A DNA stretch of 64,000 bases from Paenibacillus glacialis. Lineage in GTDB: Bacteria; Bacillota; Bacilli; Paenibacillales; Paenibacillaceae. The stretch is from NCBI RefSeq assembly GCF_001637205.1, contig NZ_LVJH01000006.1, positions 62,001 through 126,000 of the forward strand, in the 5' to 3' direction. Below, one piece after another: positions 29,107 through 38,434 of the stretch (position 1 is the stretch's first letter; each line of letters opens with the position of its first letter). A program made the position numbers and the translations under genes. The notes under the pieces were generated by a model. That model ran no database searches. It was not told the origin of the DNA and saw nothing but the letters and a program-made list of their open reading frames with translations.

Positions 29107-30397
29107 GAACCTCAATCCCTTCCAACTGCAATAGCTCCGTAATGAAATCACCCAACAACAATTGTGTCGATGTTTCTATCAAAACTTGCTCAAATCTTTC
29201 CTTCTGTTCATCCACAGTGGTCAGCTTTGTTACGAAAACGGAGTGAAGCATGGTCAGCGCTTCTTTGCACTGTGCCAAAGTTGGCTGTGCTCCTACGCTT
29301 TCCAGTTCTAGCTGAAGCTGCATGATACTACGGTAGGGTACTACTACCCCCTTCTCATAGGCATCAATGCTAGTATTATGGTTTTTAGTGCAAACGGCAA
29401 TCGCTAAACAGCGGGTTAGAACGGTATATTTGGAGGAAAGAGTAGGAACCGCTGCCTCTTTAGAAGCAAACCGAGTTCTAAGTTTCTCAACATCCTCCTG
29501 CTTGTCATAGGCAAATGCAAACACGTTTTTATCGATTCTCCCCATTAAATTACGTAATACTGCTTGCGGGCCAATCTCCACAACCGTATCAATCCCTTGA
29601 TCCACGAGATAGTTCATCGATTCAACCCATCGAACCGGTGAGGTCATCTGAGCCGATAGGGTTTCAATGATCTCGGAATGATCTGTGTACGTTGTTGCAG
29701 TCACATTAGAAATAACCGGAAATTTCAAAGGACTATAGGTATACTGGGAAAGTTCAGCTCTCAACTTCTCAGCAGCCGGGTGCATGAGTGGACTGTGGAA
29801 GGGCGCACTTACACGCAGTGGTACAACGATCGCCCCATTCTTCCCTAAAAACTCACTTACTTCTGTTACAGACACGCTATCCCCCGAAATCACAATTTGA
29901 TCTGGCGCGTTGTAATTGGAGATGACCACGGAACCACCATTAATCATGGCTGATCGACATGCTTGTTCGATAGTTTCGATCGAAACTCCGCTGATGGCCG
30001 CCATTTTGCCTGCATCGACTCCGGCCGCTTCCTGCATGTACAATCCTCTTTTACGTACAATTGCAACGGCATCGCTAAAGGAAATCGCCTCCGCACAGGT
30101 TAATGCCGTAATTTCGCCTAGACTATGTCCAGTCAATATGCTTGGTTGTAAATCAAATGTTTGCCTCATCACGCGATAGGCTGCTACACTCGCTGTTAAA
30201 ATAGCGGGTTGTGCATTCGCTGTCAGCGTTAAGTCCTCTTTACTACCTTCAAATATAAGGTGAGTCAAATCAAAACCTAGCGTTTCGTTCGCTTCTTGAA
30301 ACGTCTCTTTTGCAATAGGAAAAAGCTCGTACAGGGCTTTACCCATCCCCACATATTGAGAACCCTGACCCGGAAAAAGAAAGGCAAGTTTTGTCAT
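29099..30397 (-). CDS. Discrete trans-acting malonyl-type acyltransferase with C-terminal extension
   Basis: 432 residues. The first ~290 form a malonyltransferase: FLFPGQGSQYVGMG, active-site GHSLGE, VSAPFHSPLM and VVEIGPQAVLRNLM. It loads the extender unit onto carriers of the AT-less PKS proteins; malonate is the likely unit because the specificity motif is not the YASH of methylmalonyl ATs. Residues ~310-432 are an extra helical domain (TRCLAIAVCTKNHN, then YEKGVVVPYRSIMQLQ) not found in FabD, whose role I cannot assign. It overlaps the upstream NRPS stop by four bases and the downstream PKS start by eight, so it is translationally coupled. Confidence 0.88.
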   Translation of the reverse strand: MTKLAFLFPGQGSQYVGMGKALYELFPIAKETFQEANETLGFDLTHLIFEGSKEDLTLTANAQPAILTASVAAYRVMRQTFDLQPSILTGHSLGEITALTCAEAISFSDAVAIVRKRGLYMQEAAGVDAGKMAAISGVSIETIEQACRSAMINGGSVVISNYNAPDQIVISGDSVSVTEVSEFLGKNGAIVVPLRVSAPFHSPLMHPAAEKLRAELSQYTYSPLKFPVISNVTATTYTDHSEIIETLSAQMTSPVRWVESMNYLVDQGIDTVVEIGPQAVLRNLMGRIDKNVFAFAYDKQEDVEKLRTRFASKEAAVPTLSSKYTVLTRCLAIAVCTKNHNTSIDAYEKGVVVPYRSIMQLQLELESVGAQPTLAQCKEALTMLHSVFVTKLTTVDEQKERFEQVLIETSTQLLLGDFITELLQLEGIEVHG

Positions 30398-33300
30398 GAT
30401 TTCCCCCCTGATTTCTCATATTGATGAGCTAGCAATCCAATGAGTTCGGAATATCCGTCTACTAGATCGTTCATCTGCTCTCTATTAAATCTATTAGCGT
30501 TACATGTACAGGAATAGACAGCATTAAGATGAATTTCGTCGATGTCAACTTCCCATATAAGATCAAACACGTTCAAAGGAGCAGGCTCTTTTAAGTCCTT
30601 TTTTTTGCTATACAAAGGCAGTACATCATAAGGAGCTTTATCTCGTCCCAGCAACCGTAAATGGTCCAGTTCTATACTCTCGTTAAATGTCCCCAGTCGA
30701 TGATTCCTCACATGTTGAAACAAGGCCGAAAAATGCTCAAAACTATCCATCTTCGTCACAAAGGGGATGAATTGCACCTGATTTGTATGAATCTGAACCA
30801 CAATCGTTTGTTGTTCGCTAAACTCCGCTAACAAGTAAATAAATAGGGCGAGCATCAGGTCCTGCATCTCGATTTGCTCAACGCTGCAAATGTCCCAAAT
30901 CTCCTCTGGGATACGACCCTCAAAGTGATGTGAATGTACCGATGCTCCTTGCCGCTCTAGCATTTCCCTAAAAAACACTGCCGGTAGTGTGACGTATTCC
31001 AGAGACTGCAAAGATGACGTCGACGAATCTTTCTTCTCTATAAACTGCGCGATTTGCGCAATCGTAGGACTTGAAAACAATTCAATAATCGTTATTTTCC
31101 CTGGGAGTATTTTCTCAAGTTGACTGTGCATTTGAATCAGTAAAATCGAATTTCCGCCTATGTCGAAAAATTGGTCATACAGACCAATTTCCTCAGCTCC
31201 AAGAACTTTTTGCCAAATAGCAAGCACTTGAAGTTCGGTTTCACTTCCGTTGCATGCAAGATCACGATCTCCTCCAGTGGAAAACTGCGGTTCGGGAAGT
31301 GCTTTTTTATCTATTTTGCTATTTGGTGTCAATGGCAGTTGTTCCATTCGCATAAAAGCAGTCGGCACCATATAATCGGGTAAATGAAGTACGGCATAGG
31401 CTTTTATAGAAGCTAGAGCTTGTTCCGTCGCTCCAACTATGTAAGCGCATAGATATTTAATGCCGTTAACTCCCTGCCAATCAATCACTACGACCTCTTG
31501 GACGTCAGAATGATTGAGTAGCAACGCTTCAATTTCAGCCAATTCTACGCGCATGCCTCTTATTTTGACTTGATAATCGGTTCGTCCGATGTAATCAAGG
31601 TTGCCGTCTGGAAGATATCGTACTAAATCTCCCGTTCTATACAGCTTTTGTCCGCCATCGAAGGGGTTGTCCACAAAACGCTCGCTCGTTAACTCAGGCG
31701 CATGGAAGTATCCTCTGGCAAGGCCAACGCCTCCAATATACAACTCACCGATTCTGCCTTCAGGTAGTACATTCATTTCCCGATCCAATACATAAAGCTT
31801 CGTATTGTCTATCGGTTTACCCATAGGAACCCCCTGAGCATGTACTGCCTCCTCGGGCGTAAGACGAAGAAATGCAGCAATATCCGTACATTCGGTAGGT
31901 CCGTAAGTATTGGCGATCTCTGCATGAAAGCGAGCGGATTTCATCCAAGGCATCAATCTGTTCAGATTAATCGGCTCTCCTCCGAGGAAGACCAACCGTA
32001 GAGAGGCGATGCGCAAGAAATCCGTTCCTTCATTAAAGTCGATCAGTGGATACACCGCACTTGGGGCGCAGTTGATCAAAGAGACATTTTCCCTAAAAAT
32101 CAGATCCGACATACGGTTATAATCATAAAGACCGGGCTCAAACAAGCAGAGCTTTCCTCCCTGAATGAGCGTGCAAAACATATTTTTTTGTGCGAGATCG
32201 AAACTTGACGGTGCTATCAAAAGCATGACATCTTGATCGTCTATACAGAACTCTCTAGTGAACCAATGCAATAAATTCACGAAAGCATGCATTTTGACCA
32301 TGACACCTTTGGGATTTCCTGTTGAGCCGGATGTATATAACACGTAAATAAGTCGGTCTGGATGATAGTCACCATGAACATTATGCTGAGGAAGAGAATG
32401 ATCGTTAATAATGTCATTTACACTGAACACAGATGTTTGGTTGTTATCAGTAAAATTCCTTTCAGTTACAGCATCGACAAGCAGTACGCTTGTCCGAGAA
32501 TGATTGAGCAAATACGTAATCCGTTCGCTCGGATAGTCGGGATCGATTGGAACGTATGCAGCCCCTGCTTTTAAAATACCAAGAATTCCAATGATCATTT
32601 CAAAAGAACGTTCGATCATAACGCCGACAATGGATTCTTCGCCGATCCCTCGCGCCTTCAGAAACCAGGCTAGTCGGTTTGCCTTTTCGTTAAGTTCCCT
32701 ATACGTCATCTTTTGTTGATTACAAATAAGGGCGACGGTATCAGGATGTAGTTCAGCTTGAGACTCAAACATTTCATGGATAGACAAGTGAACAGGATAT
32801 TTCGTTTCTGTTTGATTGTATTGCTTGCAAAGCTGTTCAATTTCATTCTCACCCAGCATTACAATCTGGCTGGTCCGAACATGTGGATTCTTTACACAGC
32901 TAGTAAGAATTCGAACAAAGTGATCCGCAAGTCGCTGAATCGTTGCTTCTTCAAACATTTCTGCTTTGTATTGAAACTGTAGATTGAATGGTTCATCCAT
33001 TGTAATAGCAAGCGCTAATGGATAATGCGTCGATTCCAATAGACTAACATGCGTAACGCGCAGACGCTGATCTAATCCTTTGAAGGCTTGGTCAAGCGGA
33101 TAGTTTTCTATCACAACGATGGAATCGAACAAGCTCTCTTTGCTTTTAAATTCACTGTGCGCTTTAATTTCAGTAAGTGGCGATGCATCGAACTCCCCTC
33201 GGTCTCTCAGCATCCTGCTGGTTCGCTTCAGAATTTGAGCAATCGTCTCATCACTATTCGTCTTGAACCGGAGTGGAATTGTATTAATAAATAAACCGAC

Positions 33301-34185
33301 CATTTGTTCAATGCCTAGAATATCAGGGTTTCTTCCCGAGACCGTTGTGCCGAACAATACATCATCCATGTTTCCATACTTTTGAAGGAGGATCCCCCAA
33401 GCTGTGTAAAATACGCTCGCTACCGTAACCCCTTCTTCTGCGACCAGCAATTGCATACGATCGGATAGCAATTTAGGCACTTGCACATTCACATGCTTGG
33501 TTTTTGTATATTCGCTCTTCACTTTTTTATCTGTCGGCAGAGGTGTTTTGACCTCAAATCCATTTAGATAAGAACTCCAAAATTGCTGTTGTTTGTGTTT
33601 ATCGTCCGCTTCAATGTACCTGATAAATTGCTTGTATTTGGGCTTTGTTGACGCTTGCCAGCTGCGCCCTGAAAGCAGGGAATTGTAACCTTCTATCAAT
33701 TCCTTCAAAAGTAGACCCGTGCTCCAACCATCCAATATAAGGTGATGGTTACTTAAGACCAACACGGATTTGTTACCACTTAAACGGTACAAATGGACAC
33801 GCCAAGGAGCAACACTAATATCGATCTTTTCTGCCCGGTCTGATGCGATGAGCTCCTCTACTTTCATGGACTGCATCGTGTCGCTGTATCCAGACAAGTC
33901 CACGAGATTAATCGTAGGCTCCACTTGCTTCAAAATGATCTGAATAGGCTTTTCGAGCTTCTCCCAGCGAAAAATGGAACGCAGCATTTCATTAGCCTGT
34001 ACCACATTTTGCAAAACGTTGCGAAATGTAGCTTCATGCCATTCACCTTCTAGATGTAGCACTAATTGCTCAAAATACTGTTCGCTATCTGGCTCTGTCA
34101 AATAGTGAAACAGTAGGCCTTCCTGCAAAGGAGAAAGTGACAATATGTCCTCCACATTCTCTTTATCAATTTTTTTAATTGTCAT
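30394..34185 (-). CDS. NRPS module C-A-T with C-terminal half-condensation domain
   Basis: 1263 residues. C (1-440) opens with LSPLQEGLLFHYL, a form common after epimerase modules, and has HHLILDG. A (455-955) has YTSGSTGNPKG, NTYGPTE and NSKIDKKALP; the pocket reads D-L-K-N-F-G-T-D-I-K, which I cannot match confidently to a known code. The carrier has IGGNSIL near 1000. The last ~230 residues again resemble the second half of a condensation domain, without HHxxxDG. By order it accepts the acyl-D-Asn intermediate from the first module and passes it to the PKS. The start has an AAAGGAG site. Confidence 0.87.
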   Translation of the reverse strand: MTIKKIDKENVEDILSLSPLQEGLLFHYLTEPDSEQYFEQLVLHLEGEWHEATFRNVLQNVVQANEMLRSIFRWEKLEKPIQIILKQVEPTINLVDLSGYSDTMQSMKVEELIASDRAEKIDISVAPWRVHLYRLSGNKSVLVLSNHHLILDGWSTGLLLKELIEGYNSLLSGRSWQASTKPKYKQFIRYIEADDKHKQQQFWSSYLNGFEVKTPLPTDKKVKSEYTKTKHVNVQVPKLLSDRMQLLVAEEGVTVASVFYTAWGILLQKYGNMDDVLFGTTVSGRNPDILGIEQMVGLFINTIPLRFKTNSDETIAQILKRTSRMLRDRGEFDASPLTEIKAHSEFKSKESLFDSIVVIENYPLDQAFKGLDQRLRVTHVSLLESTHYPLALAITMDEPFNLQFQYKAEMFEEATIQRLADHFVRILTSCVKNPHVRTSQIVMLGENEIEQLCKQYNQTETKYPVHLSIHEMFESQAELHPDTVALICNQQKMTYRELNEKANRLAWFLKARGIGEESIVGVMIERSFEMIIGILGILKAGAAYVPIDPDYPSERITYLLNHSRTSVLLVDAVTERNFTDNNQTSVFSVNDIINDHSLPQHNVHGDYHPDRLIYVLYTSGSTGNPKGVMVKMHAFVNLLHWFTREFCIDDQDVMLLIAPSSFDLAQKNMFCTLIQGGKLCLFEPGLYDYNRMSDLIFRENVSLINCAPSAVYPLIDFNEGTDFLRIASLRLVFLGGEPINLNRLMPWMKSARFHAEIANTYGPTECTDIAAFLRLTPEEAVHAQGVPMGKPIDNTKLYVLDREMNVLPEGRIGELYIGGVGLARGYFHAPELTSERFVDNPFDGGQKLYRTGDLVRYLPDGNLDYIGRTDYQVKIRGMRVELAEIEALLLNHSDVQEVVVIDWQGVNGIKYLCAYIVGATEQALASIKAYAVLHLPDYMVPTAFMRMEQLPLTPNSKIDKKALPEPQFSTGGDRDLACNGSETELQVLAIWQKVLGAEEIGLYDQFFDIGGNSILLIQMHSQLEKILPGKITIIELFSSPTIAQIAQFIEKKDSSTSSLQSLEYVTLPAVFFREMLERQGASVHSHHFEGRIPEEIWDICSVEQIEMQDLMLALFIYLLAEFSEQQTIVVQIHTNQVQFIPFVTKMDSFEHFSALFQHVRNHRLGTFNESIELDHLRLLGRDKAPYDVLPLYSKKKDLKEPAPLNVFDLIWEVDIDEIHLNAVYSCTCNANRFNREQMNDLVDGYSELIGLLAHQYEKSGGKS

Positions 34186-34233
34186 TTTACATGGACTCCT
34201 TTGAGGTAGATGCCAAGATCACCACAATCGATT

Positions 34234-35256
34234 TTATAGAAAATGTATATCTGCGCTTGAAAATTCTTTTTCCATTTCTGTAGGCCATACCGAAGCTTGA
34301 ACTTCGCCAATATGCGCCTTGCGTAACAAGAGCATGCACACACGAGACTGCCCAATACCGCCGCCTATGCTATAAGGCAGCTTTCCTTGAAGCACTGCCT
34401 GATGGAATAGTAACTGTTCACGTTCCTCACAACCAGCAATCTTTAACTGATCAAGTAGCGCAGTTTCATCGACACGAATGCCCATGGAAGAAACTTCGAA
34501 CGCTCGCTCTAAGATAGGATTCCACACGATAATATCCCCGTTTAATTGCCAGTCATCGTAATCAGGGGAACGGCCATCGTGCTTAACGCCTGATTTCAAT
34601 GCATGTCCAATTTGCATTATGAATACTGCGCCTTTTTCCTTAGCGATAACATCCTCACGTTCCTTGCCCGAAAGGTTCGGATATTGATCTTCTAGTTCCT
34701 GGGATGTGATAAAGCTTATCTCTTTAGGCAGCTCAGTTATATAGTTTGGAAGTAAAGTCGCTGCATATAGTTCTGTATCTTTTAGAACTTCATATATGTC
34801 TGTAACCACTTGCTGTAAAGTAGCTATAGTGCGCTCTGATTTCAGGATCACTTGCTCCCAATCCCACTGATCCACATATATGGAATGCAGATTATCCAGT
34901 TCTTCGTCCTTGCGAATCGCTTGCATTATCGTATACAAGCCTGTATGTGGTTCACAACCGTACCGGGCCAAGGCCATACGCTTCCATTTGGCAAGGGAAT
35001 GAACAATTTCAATAGCTACCTCGGGAATACTTCGTGCACTGAAGGTGACCGGCTGCTCCTCACCGTTCAAATTATCGTTAATACCTGTACCCGCCTTCAC
35101 AAACAGTGGTGTAGAGACATGGGTTAAATGTAATCGTTCTGCCAACTGTTGTTCGAAGAATCGTTTCAAATGAAAAATAGCTACCTCTGTCTCACGTAAA
35201 TGAAAAGCAGGTTCGAAACCTTTCAAAACCATGTGTTCTTTAACTAATTCTTTCAT
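34234..35256 (-). CDS. asnA: Aspartate-ammonia ligase (asparagine synthetase A)
   Basis: 340 residues, close to the 330 of Escherichia coli AsnA. It makes asparagine from aspartate, ammonia and ATP, with a class II aminoacyl-tRNA-synthetase-like fold. Visible blocks: STPLFVKAGTGINDNLNGEE, DQWDWE, KEISFITSQELEDQYP, FIMQIGHALKSGVKHDGRSPDYDDW and LPYSIGGGIGQSRVCMLLL. ATG 35256 has GAGAGG at good spacing; a TTG two codons earlier is too close to that site. Its place between the peptidase-exporter and the NRPS genes, in a cluster whose first module uses Asn, suggests it supplies the cap amino acid rather than general Asn. Confidence 0.92.
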   Translation of the reverse strand: MKELVKEHMVLKGFEPAFHLRETEVAIFHLKRFFEQQLAERLHLTHVSTPLFVKAGTGINDNLNGEEQPVTFSARSIPEVAIEIVHSLAKWKRMALARYGCEPHTGLYTIMQAIRKDEELDNLHSIYVDQWDWEQVILKSERTIATLQQVVTDIYEVLKDTELYAATLLPNYITELPKEISFITSQELEDQYPNLSGKEREDVIAKEKGAVFIMQIGHALKSGVKHDGRSPDYDDWQLNGDIIVWNPILERAFEVSSMGIRVDETALLDQLKIAGCEEREQLLFHQAVLQGKLPYSIGGGIGQSRVCMLLLRKAHIGEVQASVWPTEMEKEFSSADIHFL

Positions 35257-35298
35257 CTTCAAACATCCTCTCGTATTTCTATTAGTACCCTTATTGAG

Positions 35299-38200
35299 CT
35301 ATTCAGACGCTTTCTTAGATTCGTCCGAGTCAACAAGATGGCCCAGATCCAATTTAATCATTTTATCTGCAAGTGAAAAATACATATCATCATGCGTTAT
35401 CGCAATGACTAGCTTGCCGCGTTTTCGCATTTCGGGAAGCAAATCATGGTAGAAAAATTTACGGAATTCCGGATCTTGGTCTGCAGCCCATTCATCGAAC
35501 AGACAAATCGGACGATCCTCCAAATAACTGATGAGCAAGGCTAACCGTTTTCTTTGGCCTGTGGACAATTGAGCCCCTTTGAGTACGCCATCCTCAATCT
35601 TTATTTTCTCATCCAACTTTAATAGTTTTAGATACGTCTGAATGTCTTGTTCCTTGTTCTTATAATCAATACCATACAATCGGTCAAACAAATGGAAATC
35701 GGCAAACACGGTAGAATAGTATTCGCTTAACTCTTCGGCTTCTATGACTTGGCTATTGAGTAAAATCTGGCCTGCATCCGGCCGATATAACGTCGTCATT
35801 AACTTAGCGAGCGTTGACTTTCCGCTACCATTCCCCCCTGTAATAAATACAATTTCACCTGATTTAAACGTATTTGAGAACGGTCCGAAGAAAAATTCAC
35901 CATGTTCATTTTTGTAATGATACTCAACGTTGCGTAATTCCAATTGAATTTCTTCCTCTTCACTGGTAGCAGCTAAGCTATCATCACTTTTCCTAGCTAC
36001 CGACTGTAAGGTCTCCGACATCGCGTCAATACGCTTCCAACTGATGCGTACCATTGTGAACTCAGGAATGGCTTGCAAAAGGATCATGATTGGCCCTGCC
36101 ATATAAATGAATACAAATACGTAGTCGCGAATAAACGAATAGTTATCTGGAAAAATCAAGGGGAACATGAATGCAATAAGTCCGAGAACCAATACAAAAA
36201 TTAATTCTCCTGCAATAAAAACGCCAGCAAATTTAATATCGCCTTGAGCTCGTTTCACTCTGTATTCATCGCAGCTTTCCACAATGTCTGATTGAAATGC
36301 GCGTCTTTTACTGCGATTCAGCGAGAGTTCCTTAAACCCATACATCAGATCAGTGATATATTTAAAAAAGACATTTTGAATATCACGTGTCTGCTCCCAA
36401 AGTTTGTTGGCACTTTTTCCAATTAAAAAGAAGACACCGGCTGCCAACACTACGATACCAAATGTAACCAAGGCCCCATAAATATTCATCGTACCTAGAT
36501 ATATAAAGCAGAAAATTAACGTGATCGCGCTTGTTACACCGCCAACAATCAAATTCACGATCCGGCTGATCATTTCCGTATCATTATTGAGACAGGATTG
36601 AATATTTTCATGCTTGATTTTTTCCAAATCCTGATAGCTCGTCCGTAAAATATTAGAAATCAATTCCGTCCGTTTCTTATAGATAATATTGTTGGAAAGC
36701 TTAATTAACTGCGGTCGAATGATTCGTTGTCCCGCCACATACAGTACAAGCCCCATTACAAAGTAAATAAACAAAATATTGGTACTGTTATCTGCACGAT
36801 TAAAGCCAAGCGTGGACGTTCGACTCACGACATCATTTACAGTGAATACCACAAGCGCATTACCGAAACCGCTGAGTATACTTAAAATTGCCAAATTAAA
36901 ATAAGAAGTCTTTTCATGCTTGGGGAATATGAAGTTCAGTACGTAATACACTAAAAATAATCCTCCGGCTGCGATCACTGCATAGGTAGCTAGCATAATC
37001 GTATCCGGCCCATAAACCTTAACAGCTTGCCAGTTATATCCGAAAATATAAATGTAGGGAACATAATAAATGCATAAATAAAATCCTGCGATGACGGGTA
37101 GAAGCAGTAGTAATCCCATAACATTTTTAATGGATAGCTTGGCATATCTCCTTGTTTTACGTAAAGTCTGCACCACTAAGGCGATATTCAAATAGAGCAG
37201 AACAGCGACCAATGGAACGAATAAACTCAAGATGAACGTACTTACTCTATCCAAACGTTGATAATTGTCAGAGTAAGGGATAATGACATCTTCCGTGTTC
37301 ATGAGGATATTCATGATTTCTCTACTTATTTTTTGCGGTGTATACGAATTCAGATTGGCCAGCACGGCTACTCCGTACTGTTCACCTGGGCGAATGACGA
37401 CACTGGAGAAATAGTTAGGATTACTTCCATCATGGAATAGTTCTCCTCCGCCCTGCTGCACCACATTCCAACCCATGGCATAGGAAGTACCATCTACAAA
37501 CGGGGCAACTGTTCGGTTAGCTATTTGCGATTCTTTCGTCAGTTGCATATATTTCGAATCGACTTGAGCGGTCCCTAATTGAACTTTGAGCCATTGCCCC
37601 ATATCCGTGCTGCTTGTAATGATATAACCAGCAGGTATGTTGCCTCCGAACATTGGAGCATCGTAACTCTTCGTAGAGCCTAACCAAAACTTATACCCTG
37701 TTGAAAATAACGCTGGTGGAACCTCGTTTCGACCGATATACGTTTGTTTTAAACCGAGTGGGCTCAAGATTTTTGCTTTCATAAATTCTTCATAACTCTG
37801 CCCAGTAACTTGTTGAATAATCAATGCAAGTACATCGTAATTAATGGTTGAATATATAAAGCGATCTCCAGGTGGATATTTCAATTCTCTGTCTACTAAA
37901 ATGCGAACCGTGTCTTCTATTGCTCTTTCACCGCTAATCTCTGGGAGCTCCCCGAGAATACTAGTCGGAATTTCACTGGTGTGGTGTAACAGATTTCGTA
38001 AGGTGATGACAGCTTCTTTTCCTTTATAGTTCAGCTTGAGCCAAGGTAAATAAGTAGTGACCGGATCATCCAAATCAATAAGACCCTGATCCCGTAAATA
38101 AAGAATACCTAACGCGGTATAAGTTTTACTCGTGGAGCCTAGCTCATAAAGTGTGTTTGGACTCGCTGGTTTTTTGGACTGCACATCCGCATAACCAAAG

Positions 38201-38415
38201 GCTTTGTTGTACACGATCTCGCTACCTTTTACAACAACAACGGAAACCCCGGGGATTTTGCTTCGATCCATATTTTTCTGAATAACCGTATCAATTTTTT
38301 CACTCTCCGTCTCTGCAGACGATGATGCATCAGCTTGTCTGTATGGTACAAAAGAGACAGTAAAGCACAAGAGGCTGAGAAAGATAATTACTAGCGTATT
38401 TGTAATTTTTTTCAT
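35299..38415 (-). CDS. ClbP/ZmaM-like prodrug peptidase fused to a cyclic-peptide-type ABC exporter
   Basis: 1038 residues from ATG 38415 (GAGGT site). Residues 1-30 are a signal/anchor segment. Residues 40-400 are an S12 (class C beta-lactamase-like) serine hydrolase with Ser94-x-x-Lys97 in LGSTSKTYT and Tyr188 in IYSTINY, positions very close to ClbP (Ser95, Lys98, Tyr186). Several membrane helices follow, then an ABC module of the SyrD/PvdE type with Walker A GGNGSGKSTLAKL, signature LSTGQRKRL and Walker B ICLFDEWAADQDP. Relatives in zwittermicin and colibactin pathways cut N-acyl-D-Asn from an inactive precursor on the outer membrane face, giving both activation and self-protection. The C-A(Asn)-T-E gene just upstream makes that substrate. 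Confidence 0.92.
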   Translation of the reverse strand: MKKITNTLVIIFLSLLCFTVSFVPYRQADASSSAETESEKIDTVIQKNMDRSKIPGVSVVVVKGSEIVYNKAFGYADVQSKKPASPNTLYELGSTSKTYTALGILYLRDQGLIDLDDPVTTYLPWLKLNYKGKEAVITLRNLLHHTSEIPTSILGELPEISGERAIEDTVRILVDRELKYPPGDRFIYSTINYDVLALIIQQVTGQSYEEFMKAKILSPLGLKQTYIGRNEVPPALFSTGYKFWLGSTKSYDAPMFGGNIPAGYIITSSTDMGQWLKVQLGTAQVDSKYMQLTKESQIANRTVAPFVDGTSYAMGWNVVQQGGGELFHDGSNPNYFSSVVIRPGEQYGVAVLANLNSYTPQKISREIMNILMNTEDVIIPYSDNYQRLDRVSTFILSLFVPLVAVLLYLNIALVVQTLRKTRRYAKLSIKNVMGLLLLLPVIAGFYLCIYYVPYIYIFGYNWQAVKVYGPDTIMLATYAVIAAGGLFLVYYVLNFIFPKHEKTSYFNLAILSILSGFGNALVVFTVNDVVSRTSTLGFNRADNSTNILFIYFVMGLVLYVAGQRIIRPQLIKLSNNIIYKKRTELISNILRTSYQDLEKIKHENIQSCLNNDTEMISRIVNLIVGGVTSAITLIFCFIYLGTMNIYGALVTFGIVVLAAGVFFLIGKSANKLWEQTRDIQNVFFKYITDLMYGFKELSLNRSKRRAFQSDIVESCDEYRVKRAQGDIKFAGVFIAGELIFVLVLGLIAFMFPLIFPDNYSFIRDYVFVFIYMAGPIMILLQAIPEFTMVRISWKRIDAMSETLQSVARKSDDSLAATSEEEEIQLELRNVEYHYKNEHGEFFFGPFSNTFKSGEIVFITGGNGSGKSTLAKLMTTLYRPDAGQILLNSQVIEAEELSEYYSTVFADFHLFDRLYGIDYKNKEQDIQTYLKLLKLDEKIKIEDGVLKGAQLSTGQRKRLALLISYLEDRPICLFDEWAADQDPEFRKFFYHDLLPEMRKRGKLVIAITHDDMYFSLADKMIKLDLGHLVDSDESKKASE

Positions 38416-38434
38416 ATTCACTACCTCTTCCTTG

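Noticed and set aside
29107..29151. Upstream start giving the KS-DH-KR-ACP protein 15 more residues
   Set aside because: The extra residues are unlike the family and the ATG at 29106 has the better ribosome site and typical stop-start overlap.
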